DNA of 42,164 nucleotides from contig NZ_JAIEMO010000020.1 in NCBI RefSeq assembly GCF_019752095.1, forward strand, positions 1 through 42,164, in the 5' to 3' direction. Source of the DNA: Nitrosomonas sp. Its GTDB lineage: Bacteria; Pseudomonadota; Gammaproteobacteria; Burkholderiales; Nitrosomonadaceae. A program made the translations under genes and the position numbers. Of this stretch, positions 34,679 to 42,164 are shown piece by piece. Under the pieces are notes generated by a model. That model was not told the DNA's origin and searched no databases. It saw nothing but the letters and a program-made list of their open reading frames with translations. Numbering within the stretch: the first letter of the stretch is position 1; every line of letters starts with the position of its first letter.

Positions 34679-35911
34679 TTAATCTGCAAGATTGGTATCT
34701 ATCTGGATTTTGTCTTGCAGCGTTTTATGAACCGGGCATTTATTGGCAATTTCCAATAATCGAGCACGTTGCTGATCGCTCAGATCGCCTGTCAGTCGAA
34801 TGTTTCGTGTTAAGACGTCAATTTGCGTCTTTTGTTTTTCACAATCAGCGCAATCTTCAGCATGAATCCGATCATGCTGCAACTCAACCTGGATGTCCTG
34901 CAAGTCAATTTGCTTGTGATTTGCGTACATACGCAAGGTCATTGAAGTACAACTACCCAGCGCGGCAAGTAATAATTCATAAGGATTAAATCCAAGATCA
35001 GAACCTCCAAGCGCGATGGGTTCATCGCTGATCAAGCCGTGATGCTGTGTCAAAATCTCACGCGTGAATTTTTTATCGCGCTCACGCACTATCACAACAC
35101 CCTGTTTGACCGATGGTCTTGCAGTTTCCTCTTGCTTTGCTGATAGTTGATCCGTTTCTAGGTAACAACTTGCCCAGGCGGATAATACCTCCGCAACATA
35201 CTGGGAGTCTTTCGGGTTGGATAACATATGATCTGCATCATCCAACGATACAAAGCTTTTGGGATGTTTGGCCGCGGTGAATATGCGTGCTGCTTCGTCT
35301 ATCGAAACCGTGTCATCCAGCGGCGCGTGCAAGATTAGTAACGCCTTTCTCAATTCGCCGATATGCGCCACGGAATTATATTTTTCCAGATCATCAATGA
35401 ATTGACGACGAATATTAAAACTTCTTCCACCCAACTCAACTTGTACCGATTGCTGATCCTGCAATTTATGATACGAATCTGCAAACAAATGCTTGACATG
35501 CGATGCGGTTGCCGGCGCGCCGATAGTAACCACCGCTTTTACCAACGACAGCTCTTGTGCCGCTGCTAATACGGCAGCGCCGCCCAGACTATGTCCGATT
35601 AACAATGAAGGCGCAGCATACTGCTGCTCGAGATATTGCGCTGCGGCTAATAAATCCTGAATATTGGACGAAAAATTGGTGTGTGAGAAATCACCTGTGC
35701 TAGTACCCAACCCAGTAAAATCAAACCGTAACACGGCGATGCCCCGGCTAGCCAATGCAAGAGCAATGCGTGCCGCCGCCGGATTATCTTTGGAGCAGGT
35801 AAAACAATGGGCAAACAGCGCATACGATTTAACAGCGCCGGTTGGCATCTCCAACAAACCCGTTAATGATTCACCTTGCGAATTCTCAAATACTGCTTCA
35901 ATACGTGGCAT
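34679..35911 (-). CDS. Bifunctional alpha/beta hydrolase-OsmC fusion protein
   Basis: A 410-residue fusion. Residues 1-255 are an alpha/beta hydrolase with the nucleophile elbow GHSLGG (Ser108), an Asp in LHAPLDD and a His in DDADHMLS. Residues 270-410 are an OsmC/Ohr-like domain with the conserved cysteines in LGSCTSMTLRM and KCPVHKTL, the pattern of thiol peroxidases acting on organic hydroperoxides. This domain fusion is known from many proteobacteria. The hydrolase substrate is unknown; a role in organic peroxide or ester detoxification is inferred. First gene of an apparent operon with hslR and the aldolase-like gene. Confidence 0.88.
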   Translation of the reverse strand: MPRIEAVFENSQGESLTGLLEMPTGAVKSYALFAHCFTCSKDNPAAARIALALASRGIAVLRFDFTGLGTSTGDFSHTNFSSNIQDLLAAAQYLEQQYAAPSLLIGHSLGGAAVLAAAQELSLVKAVVTIGAPATASHVKHLFADSYHKLQDQQSVQVELGGRSFNIRRQFIDDLEKYNSVAHIGELRKALLILHAPLDDTVSIDEAARIFTAAKHPKSFVSLDDADHMLSNPKDSQYVAEVLSAWASCYLETDQLSAKQEETARPSVKQGVVIVRERDKKFTREILTQHHGLISDEPIALGGSDLGFNPYELLLAALGSCTSMTLRMYANHKQIDLQDIQVELQHDRIHAEDCADCEKQKTQIDVLTRNIRLTGDLSDQQRARLLEIANKCPVHKTLQDKIQIDTNLAD

Positions 35912-36055
35912 GGACTATCGACCTCTTCACAGCAAATCACACAAAACCTAAATTAGCCATGTCTGAATAGTACCAAAAATGACTGATTAAAAACCGCTCA
36001 TTCGCATGAATAGAAAAAGTACCATGATAAATTCGATAAAATTATGAAACATCTG

Positions 36056-36910
36056 TCATGCAAATTTTAATTCCTGCGCAGCGGATAATGCAGAATTTTG
36101 CTTCTCGTTTTTCAATACTTCATCCAGACGAAATGGACTAAAGTATTGTAGCTGCATCACAGGATCATCCTGTAATTTATCAATCGCAGCTTTTGCGACT
36201 ACAACTGTCTCGAAATTCGCAGTCACACCCGATAGAATTTGTTGCAAAACCGCAAGATCTTTAACGATGCCGATTTTATCGATAGAATGATATTTTGCAA
36301 CTTCGACTCGATTATCGAATAGCTTTGCCGCACTCCCCCAAACAGGATTATCGTGATCGACACTGATCAAGGTTCTAATGCCCCAAACGATCATTGTCCC
36401 AAAAGTTTTTCCAACCTTCATTTGAGCCAGAATAAATTCAATCACAACGGCTTTGTTCTCAGCAGTGAAGGTATCGCATAATAAATGATTGATAATTTTT
36501 GTGACATTATGAATGTGATAGTGCAAAGCTGCTTCACCCCAATTGGAATCAGAAGTAGGAATCGAGAATAAGACATTGATGAATTCTGAAACTAATTCTG
36601 TCTGGGATGATCCGGACGATATTTTATTAACCATATACTCGATGACTAAGGCCTTATTTCTGCTTGATATTCGATCGCCGAACAAATCCTTTGTCAAAGC
36701 ACCGGCAAAATCGACGGGAGTAAGATTAACATCATATTGTTTGTCAAAAAACAGAACGCTTCTCGCCAATGATTGCGCCAAATTTTCCAATGCTTGACCA
36801 TGTTTCAGCTGCGCAACGAAATAATTGAGATTACTCGCTCCTGGAGGTGCATTGAACATCGCCAAAATGAGTTGAAGAATTGAAGTTTGTTGTTTAATGG
36901 TCAATGGCAT
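36056..36910 (-). CDS. Internally repeated helical protein of unknown function
   Basis: A 284-residue protein without signal peptide or membrane segment. It holds two related copies of a ~65-residue unit: residues 70-131 (RNKALVIEYMV, then IPTSDSNWGEAA) and 139-208 (ENKAVVIEFIL, then DHDNPVWGSAA followed by VEVAKYHS). The pattern (N.A.V..Y, a short spacer, then ...WG.A) resembles repeats found next to RTX or DUF4214-type regions of large secreted proteins, but this is only a resemblance. The N-terminal ILQLILAMFNAPPGASNLNYFV would fit the same group. No secretion signal was identified, although some type I secretion substrates lack N-terminal signals. The gene stands alone. Confidence 0.55.
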   Translation of the reverse strand: MPLTIKQQTSILQLILAMFNAPPGASNLNYFVAQLKHGQALENLAQSLARSVLFFDKQYDVNLTPVDFAGALTKDLFGDRISSRNKALVIEYMVNKISSGSSQTELVSEFINVLFSIPTSDSNWGEAALHYHIHNVTKIINHLLCDTFTAENKAVVIEFILAQMKVGKTFGTMIVWGIRTLISVDHDNPVWGSAAKLFDNRVEVAKYHSIDKIGIVKDLAVLQQILSGVTANFETVVVAKAAIDKLQDDPVMQLQYFSPFRLDEVLKNEKQNSALSAAQELKFA

Positions 36911-37253
36911 GTCCTGATATTCCTCGCATGGATAGTGTAAATTTATTCTTAAAAGAAAAATGATGTAATGGACACTGTCTTTAGAATCAATGTGTCTTTA
37001 TCCTTCAGGCAGTTGCAAAATGTCGATTAAGAATTACTCAGTGTTTTATTGGAGTTTTTGAGAATTATTGAAAGCAGATGTACTACAATTCTATTCAATG
37101 TATTACATAATATGTCCATTGAATTATCGGTTAAGGCATCGCTATTGGCAATGCGGCATATTGCCGCATCCGGAAAGCCAATAAACATAATCCTTCTCAA
37201 TTAGAAAAGAAACCATGCGCCACTCAAACGTATTTATTTAATAATAATTCTAT
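36911..37253. other. Divergent intergenic region of 343 bp with a two-tier hairpin
   Basis: ATGCGGC (37151-37157) and GCCGCAT (37163-37169) form a perfect 7-bp stem with a 5-nt loop, enclosed by ATTGGC (37144-37149) and GCCAAT (37177-37182). No T run follows on either strand. The structure lies about 70 bp before the GpsA-like gene and may be a leader element or operator. I could not identify the promoters of the flanking divergent genes. Confidence 0.5.
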
Positions 37254-38192
37254 ATGACATCGTTCCGAATACTTATTCTCGGTCATGGGGAAATGGGGCA
37301 TGCAATGGAATTTCTACTCAAAGATCGTCATGCACTGGATATTTGGGAGAAATTTCCTCAAAACAGCGGCTCATCCATCAATCTTGAAGCAAGCGTGCCG
37401 CAGGCTGATATCGTATTGTTCTGCCTACCGGTGAACCCGCATCGTGAAGTAATTCAGCACATCGCACCTAGGCTGAAAAAAACCTGCTTATGTGTCAGTA
37501 TTGCCAAAGGGTTGGATGAGTCAGGTAAAACTGCGGCTCAAATATTTGCCGACAACCTTGTGTATGAACAACCTTACGCCCTACTTTATGGCCCAATGAT
37601 TTCCGAAGAAATTCGATCCAATCGATATGCTTTTGGGCAATTGGGTTGCCATGACTTTACTTCATTTGATAGGATTCAGACCTGCTTCGCTCACTCCAAA
37701 CTGCTGCTTGAACACACCGCAGACATTACCGGTATCAGCTGGTCTGTAATTTTAAAAAATGTATATGCCATGGCCTTTGGCATGGCCGATGAGCTCAAGC
37801 TGGGTGACAATATGCGGGGCTTTCTTGCTGTAGCCGCCTTGCAAGAATTGGATCAGATTGTACTTGAATTAGGCGGGCAGCCGGGCAGTCCTTATCAATT
37901 GGCAGGATTGGGTGATTTGATCACCACTGCGACGAGTGAAAATTCGCATCATTATACATTAGGCCGAAAACTGGCCAGAGAAGAAACGAATGCGATTACT
38001 GGAGAAGGACCACATACTTTAAAAATGATCAATCAGTATCGGCTAGTAAATACGCAAAACTATCCGCTACTACAACTCATTAACGCAATCGTACAACACC
38101 CCAAAAATGTTCGACTGAAATTTGAGAACCATCTGAAAGTGGAGCACCATCCAAAAACTGGACGAGCAGTTAAACTGCTGACGCCACATTAA
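37254..38192 (+). CDS. Glycerol-3-phosphate dehydrogenase (GpsA)-like NAD(P)-binding protein
   Basis: A 312-residue protein with the GpsA two-domain fold. The Rossmann glycine motif is GHGEMG (10-15); later come ADIVLFCLPVN, VSIAKGLDESG, GPMISEEI in place of the usual GPSFAEE, the catalytic Lys168 in LKNVYAMAFGM, and Asp221 in GLGDLITTAT. In true GpsA the next segment is S-R-N-R-R-F-G, where Arg-Asn binds glycerol phosphate; here it is S-H-H-Y-T-L-G. The substrate is therefore probably not glycerol-3-phosphate, or activity has changed. It seems to be a divergent paralogue. It is monocistronic, with no clear Shine-Dalgarno sequence. Confidence 0.7.
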   Translation: MTSFRILILGHGEMGHAMEFLLKDRHALDIWEKFPQNSGSSINLEASVPQADIVLFCLPVNPHREVIQHIAPRLKKTCLCVSIAKGLDESGKTAAQIFADNLVYEQPYALLYGPMISEEIRSNRYAFGQLGCHDFTSFDRIQTCFAHSKLLLEHTADITGISWSVILKNVYAMAFGMADELKLGDNMRGFLAVAALQELDQIVLELGGQPGSPYQLAGLGDLITTATSENSHHYTLGRKLAREETNAITGEGPHTLKMINQYRLVNTQNYPLLQLINAIVQHPKNVRLKFENHLKVEHHPKTGRAVKLLTPH

Positions 38193-38875
38193 AGAAGGTA
38201 ATGGATATATTGATCACGCAATTGATTAGCCATTATTGAGCAAGTAGTTTATTTTTTCATTGACTACTTCGTAGTAAGGTATTGTCGTAGGCCTACGTGA
38301 ACATGTGTTATTCAAGGCTCAATAGAATAATTTGCAAGATTCATACGTAACAGGCCGCTGGAAAACTATCTGTAATAAAGCACTCCGCCGCAAGCAGCGG
38401 AGTATTAACTTCGCTCTTCAATCTGCTGGTTTTCAGCCAGCATTCTCCCCAAAGGGTGGGGAATTAAACCCGGAAGAGATTAAATCTTCGGTGTTAAAAA
38501 CAGGTTCAAAATGCTCCTTTATTATGCTTAAGGAAAAGAGCACTGAGTGGGTATGAATTAGTCTTCATCCATTAGTTTCTTTATAACAAGCAGTATGGTG
38601 CCAATAAATTACTTACCTAAATAGTCCCTATCATCGGGTAAACATGTTACGATTTTTTCTAAAAATAAGGCCAATCTTGGTTACAAAAATACCAGCACTG
38701 AAATATTAAACAATCTTTCAGACACAAGAGAAATTTAACCAGCTGTTTATTATAATTTAATTGTTACACTAGTCTTTTCTGAAAGCCTTAGCCATCCCGA
38801 AGTTTAGAACGTTCACAACATCATGTAATGTTTTGAGAAAATCCTTTCTAACAAATACAATCCAAGGAGAGTAGC
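38193..38875. other. Long intergenic region of 683 bp rich in stem-loops
   Basis: No supported gene lies here. Structures visible besides the cluster at 38382-38542 are ACTAC-TTC-GTAGT (38263-38275) and a perfect palindrome CGTAGGCCTACG (38286-38297). The right part is AT-rich and presumably carries the promoter of the sensor kinase gene starting at 38876. A 74-codon open frame over the hairpins (38332-38556) has no ribosome site and is unlikely to be a gene. Confidence 0.5.
38382..38542 (+). repeat. Cluster of five stem-loops, possible REP/MITE-like element or structured RNA
   Basis: Successive hairpins are ACTCCGC/GCGGAGT (38382-38403, loop CGCAAGCA), TGCTGG/CCAGCA (38424-38442), CCCC/GGGG (38447-38461), GAAGA/TCTTC (38473-38489) and TGCTC/GAGCA (38512-38542). 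Such dense hairpins in a non-coding stretch suggest a repetitive extragenic element or a structured RNA. I cannot tell which without seeing other genome copies. Confidence 0.45.
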
Positions 38876-40984
38876 GTGTTTTTTACAAAAGATGATCACA
38901 AAATCAGCATCATAGGTGGTCTTTTATTATTGGGATTGACTCTGACAACTGGAATCACTGTTTATAATGCGATGCGTCAGCAAATTGAAACCGTATTAGG
39001 CAGAGGGTTAACTGGAGCCCTAGAAGGTAAGGCATTATTGTTTCAGACAAGAATAGAAAAAGGAATAGAAGATACCCGCGCTCTGGCACTTAGGCCCTTT
39101 ATTGTTCAGTTTATGCAGGATTTGAATGATAATATCGACAATGAATCTGCAAGTAGCAATCTGACTCGAAATGTAAATTCCCTTACTCTGATAGGTTTTA
39201 GCGCTGCGGTAATTTATGACCGCAACGACAACATTCTGTCTCAGGTGGGTGTATTTAGCTCGAATGAAAATCCCACAATACTTCTGGACAACGCTGGAAG
39301 CTCAAAGCTTATTTGGGATAATGTGTTTATCCTGAGAACAACTGTTAATGTATTTAATCAAGGCAAAAAGATTGGAAGAATCACCACCGAAACAAGACTG
39401 CCTAATTTGACCAGAAGTTTTGTGAATGTTCAATCAATTGGGAAAAGTGTGGAATTTCTAATCTGTGCTAACTTAGCAGAAAATCGTCAAGCAATTGCGT
39501 GTCTTATCAGCAGTCCTGCCACTATTAGATTTACGCACTTAAGTATAAGCTATGGTAGAGAAAACAATTCCCCAAAGGAAATGGCGTTAAAAGGTAAGGA
39601 TGGTTTTGCTTCTGCAGTTGATTACCGGGGTGTTCCCGTCATTGAGGCATATACACCGTTACCCACTTTGGGTGTTGTGATGACACTTAAATTGGATCAG
39701 GATGAGTTGTTTATGCCAGTTAATGATAAATTAAAAGACATCATCCTTTATTTAGTTGCTCTAATTCTTGCTGAAATTTTGTTATTGAATTGGTTCATTA
39801 GAAAACTAATAAGCTCTGAAAAGGAAGCGCGGCAATCAAAAGTTAAAGCAGAAGAATATTCCATTGAACTGACTAATAAAGAAAAAGAATTACGCAAAAG
39901 ACTCAAGGAAATTACTTGTCTTTATGAAATACGACAGGAAATGGAACTGGAGATGTCCATCGATGGGGTATGTCAGAAAATATTTAAGCATTTGATCCCC
40001 GCCTTACAGTTTCCTCATGCTAGCGTAGCTGAAATTTTAATTAATGATAAACGGTATGTCTCAAAAGATTATAATAAAAACCAGCTTATTGAAGCACAAT
40101 CCGCTAATATTATCGAGATAATAAAACCAGTCAGATCGAACGATAGAAAGTCTATATTTAATTTTTTCATTCAATCTGATATCTACATTAATCATAAACA
40201 TCATGGATACTTGCGGGTTTACTATGCACAGGATGTGCAAGGTTCCAATATCGAAGAACAAAAACTTATTGATGCAATTGCAAGTGTTTTAGAAGGCTGG
40301 ATTGAGCTAAGACAATTGGAGGAAGCTTTAGTATCAGTCGCAGAAGACCAGGTTCATAAAATTGGGCAAGAGTTGCATGATAATATTGGTCAACAAATAG
40401 CCGCCGTCGCATTTCAAGCCAGTGTTCTGGAATTGCAAACCGGCGACATGGATCAACCACGTGAAAAAATTTCAGAATTGGCAGCATCCATTGCATTGCA
40501 AACACAAAATCTGGTTGTAAATATCAAGCAACTCTCAAAAGTTTTATTGCCTTTTGAATTAGAAGCCAACGGATTGATATCTGCACTTCAAACGCTCGCC
40601 ACCCGAATTAGCGGAACGTATAATGTTACCTGTACTTTCACTAATAATATAGGCAACGAAGATGTGGGCAGTGTAATAACGCTGAATATGTATCGAGTTG
40701 CCCAAGAAGCAATTAATAATGCAGTAATCCATGGTAAAGCAAAGCATATATCTATTTCTTTAACAATAAATGAATTAAGTGAGAGATTCATACATCTTAC
40801 AATTTGTGATGATGGTCAAGGTTTCAATGGATCTACCTCAGAAGAAAATTTTTTTTCTGGAATGGGGATAAAGATCATGCATTATCGCGCAAAACAATTA
40901 GACGGTAAGTTAACAATTTTAAGACGGAATGAGAGCGGTGTAGAAGTGCATTTCATGGTTCCAGTAAATCAAGGTGACAGTTAA
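38876..40984 (+). CDS. NarX/LiaS-type membrane sensor histidine kinase
   Basis: A 702-residue kinase. TM1 spans about 10-32, a periplasmic sensor region of about 250 residues follows, and TM2 spans about 287-307. After a coiled coil (about 315-350) and a GAF-like linker (350-480) comes the HisKA_3 dimerisation domain with the phosphorylated His501 in KIGQELHDNIGQQIAA. The HATPase domain follows, with MYRVAQEAINNAVIHG and DDGQGFNG...GMGIKIM. The start is GTG at 38876, preceded by AAGGAGAG. The periplasmic region resembles double-Cache sensors, but the ligand is unknown. Its last codons overlap the start of the response regulator gene by 11 bp, so the two form a coupled two-component system. 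Confidence 0.9.
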   Translation: MFFTKDDHKISIIGGLLLLGLTLTTGITVYNAMRQQIETVLGRGLTGALEGKALLFQTRIEKGIEDTRALALRPFIVQFMQDLNDNIDNESASSNLTRNVNSLTLIGFSAAVIYDRNDNILSQVGVFSSNENPTILLDNAGSSKLIWDNVFILRTTVNVFNQGKKIGRITTETRLPNLTRSFVNVQSIGKSVEFLICANLAENRQAIACLISSPATIRFTHLSISYGRENNSPKEMALKGKDGFASAVDYRGVPVIEAYTPLPTLGVVMTLKLDQDELFMPVNDKLKDIILYLVALILAEILLLNWFIRKLISSEKEARQSKVKAEEYSIELTNKEKELRKRLKEITCLYEIRQEMELEMSIDGVCQKIFKHLIPALQFPHASVAEILINDKRYVSKDYNKNQLIEAQSANIIEIIKPVRSNDRKSIFNFFIQSDIYINHKHHGYLRVYYAQDVQGSNIEEQKLIDAIASVLEGWIELRQLEEALVSVAEDQVHKIGQELHDNIGQQIAAVAFQASVLELQTGDMDQPREKISELAASIALQTQNLVVNIKQLSKVLLPFELEANGLISALQTLATRISGTYNVTCTFTNNIGNEDVGSVITLNMYRVAQEAINNAVIHGKAKHISISLTINELSERFIHLTICDDGQGFNGSTSEENFFSGMGIKIMHYRAKQLDGKLTILRRNESGVEVHFMVPVNQGDS

Positions 40985-41630
40985 TACTAAATCAAAAGTA
41001 ATGTTAGTCGATGATCACGCCATGATTAGGCACGGCATGGCGATGTTGATTAATATGGAGACGGATATGGAAGTTTCCTGCGAAGCAGGAGATGGTCCCG
41101 AGGCTATTGAAATCATCAAGAAAAACATTTCTATTGATATTCTTATTTTGGATGTTTCACTCAAATCAGTGTCAGGACTCGAAATCATTAAAAGTATTCA
41201 ATCATTAAACCCCACATTGCCTGTACTCTTTATTTCTATGCATGATGAATCTGTCTATGCAGAGCGTGCATTAAGAGCTGGCGCCCGAGGATATGTGATG
41301 AAACAGGAACCAAGGAATGTCCTGATAACAGCGATTCGCGAAGTATTGAAAGGTAATATTTTCTTGAGCAAAAGTATTCAAGAACAAGTATTAAAGCGAA
41401 TCGCCGTGAGAGGTTATGAACAAGAAGCTACGGTAAACTCCCTCACTCCCAGTGAATTTGAGGTGTTCCACTTGATTGGCCTAGGTTATAACAGCCATGA
41501 AATTTCAAACCATTTATCTCGCAGCATTAAAACGATAGAAACACACCGATTTAATATTCGCACTAAATTGAAATTAAGAGATACTGGAGATTTAATTCGC
41601 TACGCAACCAAATGGTTTGCTGATCAATAA
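40974..41630 (+). CDS. NarL/FixJ-type response regulator
   Basis: A 218-residue regulator. The receiver domain (about 6-125) has the acidic pair Asp13-Asp14, the phosphorylated Asp60 (ILILDVS), a Ser in LFISMHD, and a Lys in GYVMKQE. The LuxR-type helix-turn-helix (about 150-215) has LTPSEFEVFHLIGLGYNSHEISNHLSRSIKTIETHRFNIRTKL. The GTG start at 40974 overlaps the kinase gene; an ATG at 41001 would cut into the first beta strand and is unlikely. It is the partner of the upstream kinase. Target genes are unknown; no obvious targets adjoin. Confidence 0.9.
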   Translation: MTVNTKSKVMLVDDHAMIRHGMAMLINMETDMEVSCEAGDGPEAIEIIKKNISIDILILDVSLKSVSGLEIIKSIQSLNPTLPVLFISMHDESVYAERALRAGARGYVMKQEPRNVLITAIREVLKGNIFLSKSIQEQVLKRIAVRGYEQEATVNSLTPSEFEVFHLIGLGYNSHEISNHLSRSIKTIETHRFNIRTKLKLRDTGDLIRYATKWFADQ

Positions 41631-41726
41631 TAAAATATAGCAGTCCAAACTCGGCCTGACAAACAGCTACCGAATTTGACAAAGCGATTGACAGACTGAG
41701 CCAGGACTACTGCAAACAAATAATAT

Positions 41727-42164
41727 TTAATTCCAAGTACAGGATGGATAGGTACTCGGACAAGTCGTTCTCAAACCACCTGATGGGGAACTTGCCTGTC
41801 TTTTCCAGCGCATCACTTCTAGAACATCATCGACGTATTCTGGAAGACGTTGCCAGAATATATAATTGGACTTTAAATCATCGCGTGCGAATACCAGGAG
41901 TTCCTGAACTGTTGGCACATGGCCCTTTTTATCGCCGCGCGTATTTAAATAATTGACTTTCTCAACTGTCGGCGCGATAGGTACAATCCCTGAGAGTTGA
42001 GAGAAATGCTTGTAAGCGCCTGGGGGAGAATACTGATTACCACGAAAATTCAAACCTGGTTCATCAGGATAAACATCCGGGCAACCAAGTGCTCCTCCCA
42101 TTTTCACCATCGCTGAAGTGATTTGCTTGAGATATTCGCGTGGATAGTTTATTTCTTGAATCGT
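41727..42164 (-). CDS. C-terminal part of an unidentified protein, possibly glycoside-hydrolase-like
   Basis: The reading frame is open from the right window edge to a stop at 41727, so only the last ~145 residues are visible. The segment has GGALGCPDVYPDEPGL, then ELLVFARDDLKSNYIFWQRLPEYVDDVLEVMR, and a cysteine-containing tail ending CPSTYPSCTWN. The order of a Gly-Pro-Asp-rich loop followed by NYIFW and a helix recalls the last strands of TIM-barrel glycoside hydrolases, but I do not recognise the family. Two cysteines near the C-terminus could form a disulfide in an exported protein. It is convergent with the response regulator gene. Confidence 0.5.
   Translation of the reverse strand, partial: TIQEINYPREYLKQITSAMVKMGGALGCPDVYPDEPGLNFRGNQYSPPGAYKHFSQLSGIVPIAPTVEKVNYLNTRGDKKGHVPTVQELLVFARDDLKSNYIFWQRLPEYVDDVLEVMRWKRQASSPSGGLRTTCPSTYPSCTWN

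Noticed and set aside
38332..38556. 74-codon open frame over the hairpin cluster
   Set aside because: The frame runs through several stem-loops, lacks a ribosome site and resembles no protein.
41640..41726. Possible remnant of a DUF2252-like C-terminus (FDKAIDRLSQDYCKQ)
   Set aside because: Only about 15 residues resemble the family and no start or continuation is visible; too short to support.

Overview
The window looks like the chromosome of a chemolithoautotrophic ammonia-oxidising betaproteobacterium, most likely Nitrosomonas or a close relative. The basis is the combination of a cytochrome P460 gene, a green-type form IA RuBisCO operon with cbbR/cbbQ/cbbO, a bidirectional NAD-linked [NiFe] hydrogenase (hoxFU and hoxYH), and a betaproteobacterial rimP-nusA-infB-rbfA-truB operon. 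The genus is inferred from gene content and similarity recalled from memory, not from a search.

Layout, left to right. 1-273: the end of an IS3-type insertion sequence abuts the tail of a response-regulator receiver domain, which is left as a remnant. 310-2533: a periplasmic cupredoxin-like protein, a DUF5062-type protein and cytochrome P460, with two terminators built on the same arm sequence. 2534-11324: a DUF1614 membrane protein and the hydrogenase genes. hoxFU and hoxYH are separated by an oppositely oriented 1021-residue MASE1-PAS-PAS-GGDEF-EAL gene. 11336-12500: a DUF2905 protein, a Blc-type lipocalin lipoprotein and a decayed ene-reductase gene. 12500-13712: an AT-rich region with four TGTGAA repeats spaced exactly 11 bp apart, followed by two tandem paralogous small membrane proteins and a terminator. 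13751-16739: a metallo-beta-lactamase-fold hydrolase and acetyl-CoA synthetase. 16913-23088: the transcription/translation operon. 23103-25579: rimO, a small membrane protein and a histidine-kinase-like protein lacking its catalytic half. 25706-31984: cbbR diverging from cbbLS-cbbQ-cbbO. 32119-36910: an HD-GYP protein, an aldolase/hslR/hydrolase-OsmC operon and an unusual internally repeated protein. 37254-42164: a GpsA-like dehydrogenase, a stem-loop-rich intergenic region, a NarX/NarL-like two-component pair, and the C-terminal part of an unidentified gene running off the right edge.

How the parts fit together: RuBisCO with its CbbQ/CbbO activase fixes CO2. The Hox enzyme can couple H2 to NAD(H), which would supply reductant to the Calvin cycle. 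Cytochrome P460 handles hydroxylamine/NO chemistry in the periplasm. Several signalling proteins (MASE1-GGDEF-EAL, HD-GYP, NarXL-like) suggest c-di-GMP and redox or nitrogen sensing. No hydrogenase maturation genes (hyp, hoxW) are present here, so they must lie elsewhere. I found no CRISPR array, tRNA or rRNA. The least explained items are the 11-bp phased repeats with the tandem small membrane proteins, and the stem-loop cluster near 38.4 kb.
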